Shown in pieces: positions 34,267-43,584 of a stretch of 64,000 bases of DNA. Under the pieces are notes generated by a model. It saw nothing but the letters and a program-made list of their open reading frames with translations, was not told the DNA's origin and did not search any database. This DNA is from Paenibacillus phyllosphaerae (GTDB lineage Bacteria; Bacillota; Bacilli; Paenibacillales; Paenibacillaceae). The stretch lies in the NCBI RefSeq assembly GCF_014192105.1, contig NZ_JACHXK010000005.1:312804-376803 (forward strand). Direction: 5' to 3'. The translations under genes were made by a program, and so were the position numbers. Every line of letters begins with the position of its first letter. Within the stretch, counting starts at the first letter, position 1.

Positions 34267-35217
34267 TTACATGAACACGCTCAAGAATGCGCCGATCGCG
34301 CGTTCCGGATCGACGTCGACCGCAACCTCGATCTCGGTGCCGACAGCCGGCTGAGGACGGAGATCGGCGACGACCATGCCTTGGGTCAGCGGGCTTTGAT
34401 GCTCGACGCGCACTTTCATGCGGCGGGTAGTGACAAGATCCGGCTGCAGCGCAACCATCAGCGCGAGCGGATCGTGCAGCGGCGCGCTGCCCAGGTAGAA
34501 ATTGACCGAGCGGTAGAAGTTGAAGTAGAACAGCAGCGACTCTTCCATGAACGCGATCAGCGGTTGGTTCTCTTCGCGGCCGAAACGCTTCAGGTAACTG
34601 AGGTGCTCCTCGGTAATGCGCGTCTTCAGCGTTACGTCGAGGCCTACCATCGTGATCGGAATGCCGGAAGTGAACACTTGGTCCGCAGCTTCCGGATCGC
34701 CCCAGATATTCGCTTCCGCGACAGGGCTGATATTGCCCGGCTCGAAGATGGTGCCGCCCATACAGACGACGTTCTTCAGCTTGCCGGTCAACGCCGGATC
34801 GATCTGAAGCGCAAGCGCCAGATTCGTCAGACGGCCGAGCGTAACGAGAATGATCTCGCCCGGATTCTCGTTCGCCAGACGAACGATGAACTCGGGAGCC
34901 GGCTCGCTGATCACCTGCTGCGCCGAAGGGGCCAGCTGCACTTCGCCGATGCCGTTCTCGCCATGTACGTGAGCCGCGAACGTGCCAGGCTCGCGTACAA
35001 GCGCCTTGGAAGCGCCGATCGCCACCGGAATCTCGTAACCCGGGTTCGCGAGCGCGAGTAGACGAAGCGTGTTGTCCGCTGCCTGCTGAACATTCGTATT
35101 GCCGAATACGGTCGTAATGCCTTCAATATGTACATTCGGTGCGCGAAGCGCGTACAGAATCGCAAGCGCGTCGTCAATTCCTGTATCTGCATCAATAATA
35201 ATGCGGGAAGTTGTCAT
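34267..35217 (-). CDS. Inosine-uridine preferring nucleoside hydrolase family protein
   Basis: Hydrolyses the N-glycosidic bond of ribonucleosides, releasing base and ribose. Seen: N-terminal calcium-binding motif IDADTGIDDALAI (about 6-18), substrate residues in VCMGGTIFEPGNI (about 157-169) and the second Asp in HDPLALM (about 250). 316 residues, full family length. Start at 35217 follows AAAGGAG by ten bases; an in-frame ATG at 35292 has no site. It could supply uracil for the pyd pathway, but it is 19 kb away and without the pyd motif, so that link is speculative. Confidence 0.92.
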   Translation of the reverse strand: MTTSRIIIDADTGIDDALAILYALRAPNVHIEGITTVFGNTNVQQAADNTLRLLALANPGYEIPVAIGASKALVREPGTFAAHVHGENGIGEVQLAPSAQQVISEPAPEFIVRLANENPGEIILVTLGRLTNLALALQIDPALTGKLKNVVCMGGTIFEPGNISPVAEANIWGDPEAADQVFTSGIPITMVGLDVTLKTRITEEHLSYLKRFGREENQPLIAFMEESLLFYFNFYRSVNFYLGSAPLHDPLALMVALQPDLVTTRRMKVRVEHQSPLTQGMVVADLRPQPAVGTEIEVAVDVDPERAIGAFLSVFM

Positions 35218-35428
35218 GAATAGACTCTCCTTTCGTTTTACCTTTCCCATTATGGCATATTCTAGTCGCCATGATCGAGTGTATATCGACAATTCGACAT
35301 TCTTTCGACAAAATTCGATTTAATCCAACAAAATTCTATTGTGAAGAACAAGGCAGATCGACTATCATTTAATCAAATAGACTAATATAGCGTTTTCTAA
35401 TTCGCAGTAACAACAGGAGGACATTCAT

Positions 35429-36949
35429 GTGATTCGGCGTAAAAATCATTTTATGCTCTGGCTCAGCTTATCCACCATTCTCATCAGCTTCATCGTTCAT
35501 CTGCTTCAGCGCGGCTTCCACTTGATCGATCATCCTATGATTATGGGCGGGCATGCAGCCCATGTCGTTCCCTCTAGCCTCGTTCTGAATATTCTGCTCG
35601 TACTGCCTGCTATTCTTTGGGTAATCGGCTTGTTCCTGTTCCGTAACAATCCCGGCCATCAAGGGCTGCCGATGCTGCAATCGGTCACGCTGACTTTCGC
35701 CAGCTTCTCCATGATCTCCGGCGGCGGCGGCACGGTAGAGTTCCATTTTTCCATCTTCATGGTGATCGCTATTATCGCCTACTACGAACAAGTTAAGCTG
35801 GTTACGGCCATGACCGTCCTGTTCGCCGTTCAGCACTTGATTGGTTATTTCGTCTGGCCTGAGCTCGTCTTCGGCGTCGAGTCTTATCCGTTCCTGATGC
35901 TGGCCGCCCATGCGGTGTTCCTGATCCTGACTTCCGCGGCAACCACGATGCAGATTATATCCAAGCGCCGTATTACGCAAGCGCTGGAGGCGGAGAAAGA
36001 GAGCAAGCAGCAGGAAGTGCTCACGCTGCTGAAGCATGTCGAGCAGCTGACCGATGAGCTCGCCGCTACGTCTTCCGTCGTCTCCCATAAGTCGAGCCAG
36101 TCCATTGAAGCCAACCAGGCGACGCTTACTTCCTATCGGGAAGTGTCCGATGGACTCGAACATCAATGTAATTCGATCGTGACCGTCGGCACGAACTTGC
36201 AGGAGATTGCCAAAATGGTCCGCCGCGCAACTACCGCCACCAGCGCGATGGTCGGCGAGTCCACGACAGCCTCTGCCATGATCGGGCAGAGCAGCGGCAA
36301 TACGCAAACCTTGGTGGAGCAGACCCAGCTGGCGGCGGCGACCGTCCAACATGCGTCCGAAGCGATGCTCTCGCTGTATCAATCCACGCTCCGGGTCGAG
36401 GAGATCATCGTGACGATCCAGGAGGTAGCCAGCCAGACGAATCTGTTGGCGCTGAATGCCGCTATCGAGGCGGCGCGCGCGGGAGAAGCCGGCCGCGGCT
36501 TCTCCGTCGTCGCCAGCCAAATCCGCAAGTTAGCCGAGCAAAGCGGTCAGGCCGCCGAAGAAATCCGCGGCATTCTGGGGGCGATCCGTACCGAGAGCGA
36601 GCAGTCCGCCAAGCAGATCAAGCACGGCTCCGATCTGTCGACCCAATCCGCGTCGCTGGCCGAGAGTTCGCTTCAGAGCTTCGGCCATATCAGCAGCGCG
36701 TTCGAGCAGATCAACGCCCATATTGAGAAGCTCCATCAATTCATGCAGCAGATCGACGGCCAGACGAACGATATCGCCGGCGAAATGACGAGCATCTCCT
36801 CGGTGACCGAAGAGATCGTCGCCTCCATTCAGAATCTATCGGATGTCTCTGAAGGCCAGCTCAAAACGTCGGCTGAGGTCAATGAAGAGATTGCGGGGCT
36901 TGCCCAGCTGTCGCAAACGATTCGCGGACGATTCACGCAAGAACAGTAA
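35429..36949 (+). CDS. Methyl-accepting chemotaxis protein with multi-span membrane sensor
   Basis: Chemoreceptor of 506 residues with no extracellular domain: about six hydrophobic segments in residues 5-180, then coiled coil and signalling domain with hairpin tip [20 protein letters not shown]. No HAMP domain is evident. The start is GTG at 35429; the nearby ATG (35427) is followed directly by a stop in that frame, and AGGAGG is correctly spaced to GTG. The membrane sensor resembles 6-TM receptors that monitor bulk membrane or energy state. Single-gene unit with its own terminator. Confidence 0.9.
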   Translation: MIRRKNHFMLWLSLSTILISFIVHLLQRGFHLIDHPMIMGGHAAHVVPSSLVLNILLVLPAILWVIGLFLFRNNPGHQGLPMLQSVTLTFASFSMISGGGGTVEFHFSIFMVIAIIAYYEQVKLVTAMTVLFAVQHLIGYFVWPELVFGVESYPFLMLAAHAVFLILTSAATTMQIISKRRITQALEAEKESKQQEVLTLLKHVEQLTDELAATSSVVSHKSSQSIEANQATLTSYREVSDGLEHQCNSIVTVGTNLQEIAKMVRRATTATSAMVGESTTASAMIGQSSGNTQTLVEQTQLAAATVQHASEAMLSLYQSTLRVEEIIVTIQEVASQTNLLALNAAIEAARAGEAGRGFSVVASQIRKLAEQSGQAAEEIRGILGAIRTESEQSAKQIKHGSDLSTQSASLAESSLQSFGHISSAFEQINAHIEKLHQFMQQIDGQTNDIAGEMTSISSVTEEIVASIQNLSDVSEGQLKTSAEVNEEIAGLAQLSQTIRGRFTQEQ

Positions 36950-36973
36950 TGCCGATCAGAGGGATATAACGCA

Positions 36974-37014
36974 AGAGGTGGTGCCAGGCTTGGAAAGCCT
37001 GGCACCACCTCTTT
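36974..37014 (+). terminator. Intrinsic terminator after chemoreceptor
   Basis: Perfect 17-bp stem GAGGTGGTGCCAGGCTT / AAGCCTGGCACCACCTC with loop GGA, then TTTG. Weakly functional leftward too. Confidence 0.88.
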
Positions 37015-37028
37015 GTTCATCTAGCTGT

Positions 37029-39650
37029 CTAATGAATAAGTCCGAGCATGCGCCAATACGGCACGCATAGCACCGCGACGAGCAAGACCGCAAGGCCATA
37101 GCCGATCGCGACCTTCTGCCCTTGCCGATGGCTGAACGCCTTTTCCTCCGAGCTGTAATAGGCCGTCAGATAGGTCGGCGACTGATAGGAGAAGAAGAAC
37201 GGATCTGTCGACAGCAAGATGATGAACACCACGATCCACGGATCGACGCCGGCCTGCTGGGCCAGCGGTATGAGGGCCGTCACGAGCAGTATGACCGCCG
37301 GATCGTCGCGAACGACGATCGTGACGAGGAAGGACAGCAGCGCTACGGCGATCAGGAACAGCGCCGGCGAGGCGATGAACAGTTGCATATGCTCCCCGAG
37401 GAAGTTCGACAGTGCCTCGGTTATGCCGAGCGCATCCGCCGCGTTCGCGAAACTGAACGCTACGCCGAGGAATAGCAGGAACGGCCAGTCGATCCCGTTC
37501 AGGATAGCGTGGCGGTCGAGCACGCCGCTCATGACGAGCAGCGCGAAGCCGGCCATAAGAATCCAGGTGCTGTCGACGCCATGGAGCGGCTGCAGCATCA
37601 TGAGCGCGATGCACCCCGTAACGGTCAGCATCGATACCTTTTCCCCTTTGGTAAGCGGACCCAACAGGCGAATCTGCTCATCGAGCACGCCCGCCTCGAT
37701 CGGCCTTGCGGCCTTCGTCCCGCGGAACATGAAGGAGAGCCATGCGATCATAACGGCGCTGAAGATCGCAAAGCCCGGCAGCGCATAGAGCGCCCATGCG
37801 AGCCAAGAGACGGACGGCGCATTCGGCACAAGGCCGTAAGCCATCGCATTCGTGTAAGAGCCCGTCAGCATGAACGGCGCGGTGAAGCCGTAGAAGATCA
37901 TCGCCGACAGCCCAAGCCCGGCCGCTCCGCCGCTGCGATCCTTGAAGCCCATCGATTCGGACAGCGTTCGGGCAATCGGAACCCCGAGCGATACTTTCGC
38001 CGACGAGGACGGTATTAACGGATTGAGAACGATCCCTCCGGCAATGATGCCCCACAGCTGACCGCGGTAATGCGGCGGGAATTTCTTCAGCGCATAGAGC
38101 GAGAAGCGATACAGAATGCCCGACCGGGTTATGGCGGCGCTTAATCCCATGATGAAAATCATGTACAGCCAGGTTGGCGACGCGAACCCAGACAGCGCCT
38201 CCTTCGGCTCCACCAGCCCGATCAGCACCCACAGCATCACCATGCCGAGCGCGACGATGTAATCCGGGATGATGCCGACGATCCAGAGGATGACTGCCGC
38301 AAGGCCGATACCGATGAAGATCATCCCTTCGCGGGACAGTCCGCCAACCTCGGGCACCAAGGCGGAGAGTACAATGCAGAAAACCGCGCCGAGCAGGGAG
38401 AGCAGGCTTGTCCATTGTCCGCCGAGCAGCCTTGCTGCCCGCTCCGCGCGAGCCCGGCTCTTGCGTCCGGCACGTTCTTGCCGCGCCAGCTCGTATACCC
38501 GCTCCTCACTCTGGGCCGCAGACGTCGACCCGGCCGCGGCTTCCGCAAGCTGCCAATATTCCAGCGCCTGCTGATGGCGTTCCAACTTGCCGGATAGCTC
38601 GGCCGCCCACTCATACCAAGCGGCCAGCCGCTTCGGCTTATCCTCGTCCGCTTCCTCATGGATGGCAGCCTCCAGCGCCTGAAGCCCCAACTCGGCGGCG
38701 TCATGCCGCATGCAGAGCGCGATATACAGCTCCAGCGCCTCGTGATCGCCTGTCAGCTGGACGGATGGGCAGCGGTGGAGCAGCCGCAGCAGCGCATGCT
38801 CCTCTTGGTCGCCTTCATGCGCCTCCGCCGATGCGAGCTTCACTGCTTGAAGAACATCCGGCCACCTGGCGTCCTCGGCATGCAACTCGGCAAGATCTAG
38901 CCAATGGCCATGCAGCGTATAGTAATTGGCCGCCTCTATCCGCCATCGTTCCAGCTGGCCGCCGCCTTGCACGGAGGCCGCCTGTTCCTTCAGCACCGAG
39001 CGGAATTCCGCCTTCACGCGCAGCCGAATGCCGCGTGGACCCTGCTCCTCGCCCAGCAGCTTGCTAAGCTCAGGGTATCGGCGCAGCTCCGGCAGCATGC
39101 CGCCGCCGAACTGCGACTGCAGCAACTCTTCCGTTCCGTAAGGGAGCGCCGCGCACCAGTACACGACGCGGGCCGCTGGTTCCGGCAGCCCCTCAAGTTC
39201 CTTATTCACCCACTCGGACTTGGTCGCCAGCGTCGCGTGCAGCCGGTCATTGGTCGCCGTCAGACGGGACGACAGCAGCTTGATGAAGTACGCCGATATA
39301 ACCTGATGCTCCGCGATCAACTGGTCGAACGTGTCCCGATCGATCTCATAGAGCGTAATCTCGGTCACCGCCACGACCGTCGCCGAGCGGGCCTCACCGG
39401 TGAACAGCGCCATCTCGCCGAAGCTGTCGCCTTCCCCGAGCACCGCGAGCGGCTGCCTTGCCCCGCCTTGCTGGGAATACAGCTGCGCGGTGCCGCGCTC
39501 AATAATAAACATGCTCTCGCCGTAATCGCCCTGCTCGAAGAGCGTCTGTCCTGCCTGCAGCGTACGTTTCGCAAGCTTGCCCAGCAGTTTGGACAGCTCC
39601 ATATTGGTCAGCCCTTGAAATAAGGCAATATCCGATAGCTTCATTCCCAC
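37029..39650 (-). CDS. Fusion of cyclic-nucleotide-binding domain, helical/TPR-like region and SLC13-type anion transporter
   Basis: Protein of 873 residues. Residues 1-125: cNMP-binding beta-roll (LFEQGDYGESMFIIERG, phosphate-binding FGEMALFTGEARSATV). Residues 150-400: soluble helical region (LERWRIEAANYYTLHGHW, LASAEAHEGDQEEHALLRLL, YEWAAELSGKLERHQQALEYW) like a TPR/SARP tail. Residues 415-870: about 12 membrane segments of the DASS/SLC13 family with paired NPLIPSSSAK (about 545) and the opposite half ending in the VVRDDPAVILLVTALIP region. It probably imports or exports a di/tricarboxylate, sulfate or similar anion under second-messenger control; substrate not determinable. Start GTG at 39650 or ATG at 39644, both short of a strong site. 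Confidence 0.9.
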   Translation of the reverse strand: MGMKLSDIALFQGLTNMELSKLLGKLAKRTLQAGQTLFEQGDYGESMFIIERGTAQLYSQQGGARQPLAVLGEGDSFGEMALFTGEARSATVVAVTEITLYEIDRDTFDQLIAEHQVISAYFIKLLSSRLTATNDRLHATLATKSEWVNKELEGLPEPAARVVYWCAALPYGTEELLQSQFGGGMLPELRRYPELSKLLGEEQGPRGIRLRVKAEFRSVLKEQAASVQGGGQLERWRIEAANYYTLHGHWLDLAELHAEDARWPDVLQAVKLASAEAHEGDQEEHALLRLLHRCPSVQLTGDHEALELYIALCMRHDAAELGLQALEAAIHEEADEDKPKRLAAWYEWAAELSGKLERHQQALEYWQLAEAAAGSTSAAQSEERVYELARQERAGRKSRARAERAARLLGGQWTSLLSLLGAVFCIVLSALVPEVGGLSREGMIFIGIGLAAVILWIVGIIPDYIVALGMVMLWVLIGLVEPKEALSGFASPTWLYMIFIMGLSAAITRSGILYRFSLYALKKFPPHYRGQLWGIIAGGIVLNPLIPSSSAKVSLGVPIARTLSESMGFKDRSGGAAGLGLSAMIFYGFTAPFMLTGSYTNAMAYGLVPNAPSVSWLAWALYALPGFAIFSAVMIAWLSFMFRGTKAARPIEAGVLDEQIRLLGPLTKGEKVSMLTVTGCIALMMLQPLHGVDSTWILMAGFALLVMSGVLDRHAILNGIDWPFLLFLGVAFSFANAADALGITEALSNFLGEHMQLFIASPALFLIAVALLSFLVTIVVRDDPAVILLVTALIPLAQQAGVDPWIVVFIILLSTDPFFFSYQSPTYLTAYYSSEEKAFSHRQGQKVAIGYGLAVLLVAVLCVPYWRMLGLIH

Positions 39651-39801
39651 CCGAGCCCCTCATGCATATTTATGCAACTATTGTACATAATTTCGGATAA
39701 GGTGGAAATAAAGTTCTGCACCGTAAGCCCTATATTTGTCGAAATACGTAAGTGAATGCTTAAAATGCCGCAACCTCCAGACCTATCCCCGATAAGCAAT
39801 A

Positions 39802-39852
39802 AAGAAGCCTCCCGCCGGCGCGCATTCTAGCGTGCAAGCGGGAGGCTTCTCG
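39802..39852 (-). terminator. Intrinsic terminator of the ABC exporter operon (leftward)
   Basis: GAAGCCTCCCGC and GCGGGAGGCTTC stem around a looped inner stem; on the minus strand followed by TTTATT. Confidence 0.88.
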
Positions 39853-39876
39853 TGTCCGATCAGGTCAGGCTATGAT

Positions 39877-41628
39877 TTATGATGTCGCCGCGGTCTGGAA
39901 CTGCTTGCCGTGCAGCTCCGCGTACAGCCCCTGTCGGTCGAGCAGCTGCTCATGCGTGCCGCGTTCGGCGATGCCGCCCTCTTGGACGACCAGAATCTGA
40001 TCGGCGCCGCGGATGGTGCTCAGCCGATGGGCGATGACGAAGCTGGTGCGGCCCGCGAGCAGCGTCTTCATCGCTTCCTGAATCGCCAGCTCCGTAAGCG
40101 TATCGACGCTGCTCGTTGCCTCATCGAGAACGAGCAGCGCCGGATCGGCCAGAATGGCGCGGGCGATCGTGATGAGCTGCCGCTGTCCGTGGCTGATGTT
40201 GCCTCCCTCGGCGGCCAGCTGCGTGTCGTAGCCGTGCGGCAGCTTGCTGATGAAGCTATGCGCATTGGCCTGCCGCGCCGCGGCCTCGATCTGCGCATCG
40301 GTGGCATCCAGCTTGCCGTAGCGGATATTATCGGCGATCGTGCCGGAGAACAGATGCGCATCCTGGAGCACGATGCCGATCTGCCTGCGCAGGGCGTCCC
40401 GGTCCAACAGCTCGATCGGCTTGCCGTCGATGAGGATCGAACCGGATGTGTGTTCGAAGAACCGCCCGATTAGGTTCACGATCGTCGTCTTGCCTGCCCC
40501 CGTCGGTCCGACGAGCGCGATCGTCTGGCCGGGGTCCGCGGTGAAGGAGACCTGCTTCAGGATCGGCTTACCCTCCGCGTAATGGAAGGAGACGTCCTTG
40601 AACTCTACTTTGCCCGAGACCGAACCCAGCGAATGCAGCGTCTGCCCGGCCGGATTCCCGTACTCCGAAGGAGCATCCATAATCTCGAACGCCCGCTCAG
40701 CGCCGGCGACCCCGGATTGGATCAAGTTATACTGGTTCGCAAGCTCCCGGATCGGACGGTTGAACTGGCCCGAGTAGCCGAGAAAGCTGACGATGACGCC
40801 GACGGTCGCCTGATCATGGAGCGTCAGCCATCCGCCGACCCCGGCGATGAGCAGATAGCCGAAGTGGCCGATCATGTTCATGACCGGGCCCATAAGTCCG
40901 GAGTAGATCTGCGCCTTGGTCCCGGCTTGGCGCAGCTGCTCGTTCTGCTCGCTGAACTGCGCCAGCGTCCGCGCCTCCTGGTGGAACAGCGCCACGACCT
41001 TCTGGCCGCTGACGCGCTCCTCGATAAAGCTGTTCAGTCTGCCCAGATGCTGCTGCTGCGCCTTGAACTGCTGTTTCGTCACCCCGCTGATCCACTTCGA
41101 CACAAAGAAAATGAGCGGCACGGTAACAAGCGCGACCAAGGTGAGCCATATATTGAGCGCCACCATCATCGCGAAGGAGCCCACGAGCGTAATGAGGCTC
41201 GTAATCATCTGCACGAGCGTCTGGTTCAGCGTCGTCGAGACGTTCTCGACATCGTTCGTCGTTCGGCTCATCAGCTCGCCGTGCGTGCGCGTGACGAAGA
41301 ACGGGATCGGAAGCCGCTGCAGATGGCGGAACAGGTCGCGCCGCAGCTGCCAGACGGTACGCTGCGCCACGTCGGCGAGCATATACGCCTGCAGCCAGCT
41401 GACCAGGCTGCCTACAGCATAGACGGCAAACAGGAGCAGGCAGATCGTCAGGAAACCATCGAACTGCTGCGGAATAATATATCGGTCGAGCGCCCGGCCG
41501 AGCAGATAAGGCGCAGCCAGCGTCATTCCGGCCGACAGCAACGTTAGCCCGAGAATGCTGATCAGCCGCAACGGCTGTTCGGCCACGTAACGCCCGATGC
41601 GCCGGATCGTCGATTGTGTTCTCTGCAT
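39877..41628 (-). CDS. ABC exporter half-transporter, catalytically canonical subunit (YfiC/BmrD-like)
   Basis: 583-residue half-transporter: six membrane segments (1-310) and C-terminal NBD. NBD motifs: Walker A GPTGAGKTT, Walker B LLVLDEATSSVD with catalytic Glu, switch FVIAHRLSTI with His; the signature is NISHGQRQLI. Second gene of a two-gene operon, its ATG three bases after the partner stop, with AAGGAG inside the partner end. It forms a heterodimer with the next protein; typical substrates are drugs or lipids, not determined here. Confidence 0.92.
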   Translation of the reverse strand: MQRTQSTIRRIGRYVAEQPLRLISILGLTLLSAGMTLAAPYLLGRALDRYIIPQQFDGFLTICLLLFAVYAVGSLVSWLQAYMLADVAQRTVWQLRRDLFRHLQRLPIPFFVTRTHGELMSRTTNDVENVSTTLNQTLVQMITSLITLVGSFAMMVALNIWLTLVALVTVPLIFFVSKWISGVTKQQFKAQQQHLGRLNSFIEERVSGQKVVALFHQEARTLAQFSEQNEQLRQAGTKAQIYSGLMGPVMNMIGHFGYLLIAGVGGWLTLHDQATVGVIVSFLGYSGQFNRPIRELANQYNLIQSGVAGAERAFEIMDAPSEYGNPAGQTLHSLGSVSGKVEFKDVSFHYAEGKPILKQVSFTADPGQTIALVGPTGAGKTTIVNLIGRFFEHTSGSILIDGKPIELLDRDALRRQIGIVLQDAHLFSGTIADNIRYGKLDATDAQIEAAARQANAHSFISKLPHGYDTQLAAEGGNISHGQRQLITIARAILADPALLVLDEATSSVDTLTELAIQEAMKTLLAGRTSFVIAHRLSTIRGADQILVVQEGGIAERGTHEQLLDRQGLYAELHGKQFQTAATS

Positions 41629-41631
41629 GAG

Positions 41632-43353
41632 CTAGGCTCCTTCCTGCGACGCGGCAATATTGCGGTACAAGGCGCTGCGCCGCAACAGCTCGGCATGCGT
41701 GCCGCTCGCCGTAATCCGGCCGTCCTCCAGGACGAGAATTCTGTCCGCATGGGCGACGGAGGCGATGCGTTGGCCGATAATGAGGCAAGTCGACTCCTTC
41801 ATGAGCGACTGCAGCGAAGCGCGAATGCGCTGATCGGTATTCAGGTCGACGGCGCTGGTGCAATCATCGAGAATGAGGATACTCGGCTTCGTAAGCAGCG
41901 TACGCGCAATGGACAAGCGCTGCTTCTGGCCGCCGGACAAGTTGACCCCGCGCTGCCCGAGCTCCGTATCGTAACCCTTGGGTAGCCCGACGATGAATTC
42001 ATGCGCTTGCGCCGCTTTGGCCGCCGCCTCGACCTCGTCGTCAGTAGCCTCCGGCCGGCCGAAACGGATATTGTCGCGGATCGTGCCGGTGAACAGATGC
42101 GCCTGCTGCAGCACCATGCCGACTTGCCCGTGGAGGCGCTGGGGCTCCATCTCCCGCACGTCGACGCCATCGATCAGCACAGCGCCTTCGCTCACGTCAT
42201 AGAGACGCGGGATAAGGCCTACGAGCGTGGACTTCCCCGCACCATTCATGCCGACGATGCCGATCGTCTGACCCGGTTCGGCGCGGAACTGAATGCCGCT
42301 TAGCGTCTCGCCATCCGCTTCTTCTCCATAACGGAAGCTGACGTCTTTGAACTCGAGCAGACCGCGGCCCGGTGCCGCTGCAGCTGCCTTGGCAACGCCG
42401 GCATCCCGGCCTGTCCGGGCGTCCAACACTTCGTTCACCCGATCAGCCGACGCCTTCGCCTTGGCAATCATCTGCAGCTGGCCGCCAAGACCGACGATCG
42501 AGAACAGCAGCTCCGTCACATAGGTAAGGAATGCCGCAAGGTCGCCTACGGGCAGCGAGCCGTCCTTGGACAAGGCGCCGCCGTACCACAGCGCGCCGAC
42601 GATGCTGAAGTTCAGGATGAGCGCCATCGTCGGCCCGTTAAGCGCGGCGATGCGCGCCGCACGCATGCTTGCGTCGCGGAAGCTCGTATTCGCTTCTCCG
42701 AAGCGCCGTTCCTCATAGTCGCCGCGCACGAACGCCTTGACTACCCGGATCCCGGACAGATTCTCCTGCAGCACCGTATTCACGCTGTCTAACCGCTTCT
42801 GCACGGTGCCGAACATCGGAACGGTCGCACGCGTCGTCACGATGAGAAAGACGACCAAGAGCGGAATCATCACCAGCAGAATAAGCGACAGCTTCGGGCT
42901 GATCGTCACCGCCATGATGATGCTGCCCCCTGCCAGGAACAAGCAGCGGACGAGCATGCGCAACACCATGAGCACCAGCTGCTGCAGCTGCGTAATATCG
43001 CCGGTCAGCCGCGTGACGAGCGAACCTGCGCCGAACCGGTCCAGCGTGCGGGACGACAGATGCTGCACCTTGGCGAACAGCGCCTCCCGCAGATCGGTGC
43101 CGAAGCGCTGGGAAGCGATCGTCGAGAACACGGTGCAGCCGACGCCGCCGATGAGACCTACTAACGCAATGCCGATCATAATGAGGCCAGTATGCACGAT
43201 ATGATCCAGATTCCCGGCCGTAACGCCGTCATTGACGATGCTCGCCATCAGCCTCGGCTGCAGCAAGTCCATCGCCACCTCGAGCAGCATAAAAAGCGGC
43301 GCGAGCAGCGCGACCCACCCATACGGCTTGATATAACGCATAAGCTTCATCAT
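41632..43353 (-). CDS. ABC exporter half-transporter, degenerate-site subunit (YfiB/BmrC-like)
   Basis: 573-residue partner. NBD: Walker A GMNGAGKST, signature NLSGGQKQRLSIA; catalytic Glu after Walker B is Asp (ILILDDCTSAVD) and the switch His is Gln (LIIGQRIASV). One degenerate site per dimer is the hallmark of heterodimeric exporters such as BmrCD and TM287/288. First gene of the operon; AAGGAGG seven bases before the ATG. Conserved -10-like TACAAT (43382-43377 on the minus strand) lies close upstream. Confidence 0.92.
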   Translation of the reverse strand: MMKLMRYIKPYGWVALLAPLFMLLEVAMDLLQPRLMASIVNDGVTAGNLDHIVHTGLIMIGIALVGLIGGVGCTVFSTIASQRFGTDLREALFAKVQHLSSRTLDRFGAGSLVTRLTGDITQLQQLVLMVLRMLVRCLFLAGGSIIMAVTISPKLSLILLVMIPLLVVFLIVTTRATVPMFGTVQKRLDSVNTVLQENLSGIRVVKAFVRGDYEERRFGEANTSFRDASMRAARIAALNGPTMALILNFSIVGALWYGGALSKDGSLPVGDLAAFLTYVTELLFSIVGLGGQLQMIAKAKASADRVNEVLDARTGRDAGVAKAAAAAPGRGLLEFKDVSFRYGEEADGETLSGIQFRAEPGQTIGIVGMNGAGKSTLVGLIPRLYDVSEGAVLIDGVDVREMEPQRLHGQVGMVLQQAHLFTGTIRDNIRFGRPEATDDEVEAAAKAAQAHEFIVGLPKGYDTELGQRGVNLSGGQKQRLSIARTLLTKPSILILDDCTSAVDLNTDQRIRASLQSLMKESTCLIIGQRIASVAHADRILVLEDGRITASGTHAELLRRSALYRNIAASQEGA

Positions 43354-43432
43354 AGGAGCGCCTCCTTATCTAATCCATTGTAGCGGAATGATTATGTATC
43401 GAAGCAAGACCGGCATAAAAGCTTGCCAATCC

Positions 43433-43445
43433 TTGTAGTATACAA
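43433..43445. promoter_or_regulatory. Small perfect palindrome upstream of ABC exporter operon
   Basis: TTGTA-GTA-TACAA, about 80 bp ahead of the exporter start codon. Possible operator; nothing identifies the binding protein. Confidence 0.3.
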
Positions 43446-43545
43446 ATTGGAGGCGGCAGGGAGCAATGGATTTTTCACAGGTCGCAGATGGACTTTTGAC
43501 GCCATGCCTCACTCTCCCGTGCTTGCAGAATCTTGGCCGAGACGG

Positions 43546-43581
43546 CAAAAGACGGCTGACACGATATGGTCAGCCGTCTTC
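43546..43581 (-). terminator. Intrinsic terminator of MFS gene (leftward)
   Basis: Stem GACGGCTGAC / GTCAGCCGTC around ACGATATG, with TTTTGCC following on the minus strand. Confidence 0.9.
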
Positions 43582-43584
43582 AAG

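Noticed and set aside
35283..35345. Repeated TTCGACA/ATTCGAT words before the second chemoreceptor
   Set aside because: Spacing is irregular and the stretch is AT-rich; not separable from chance.
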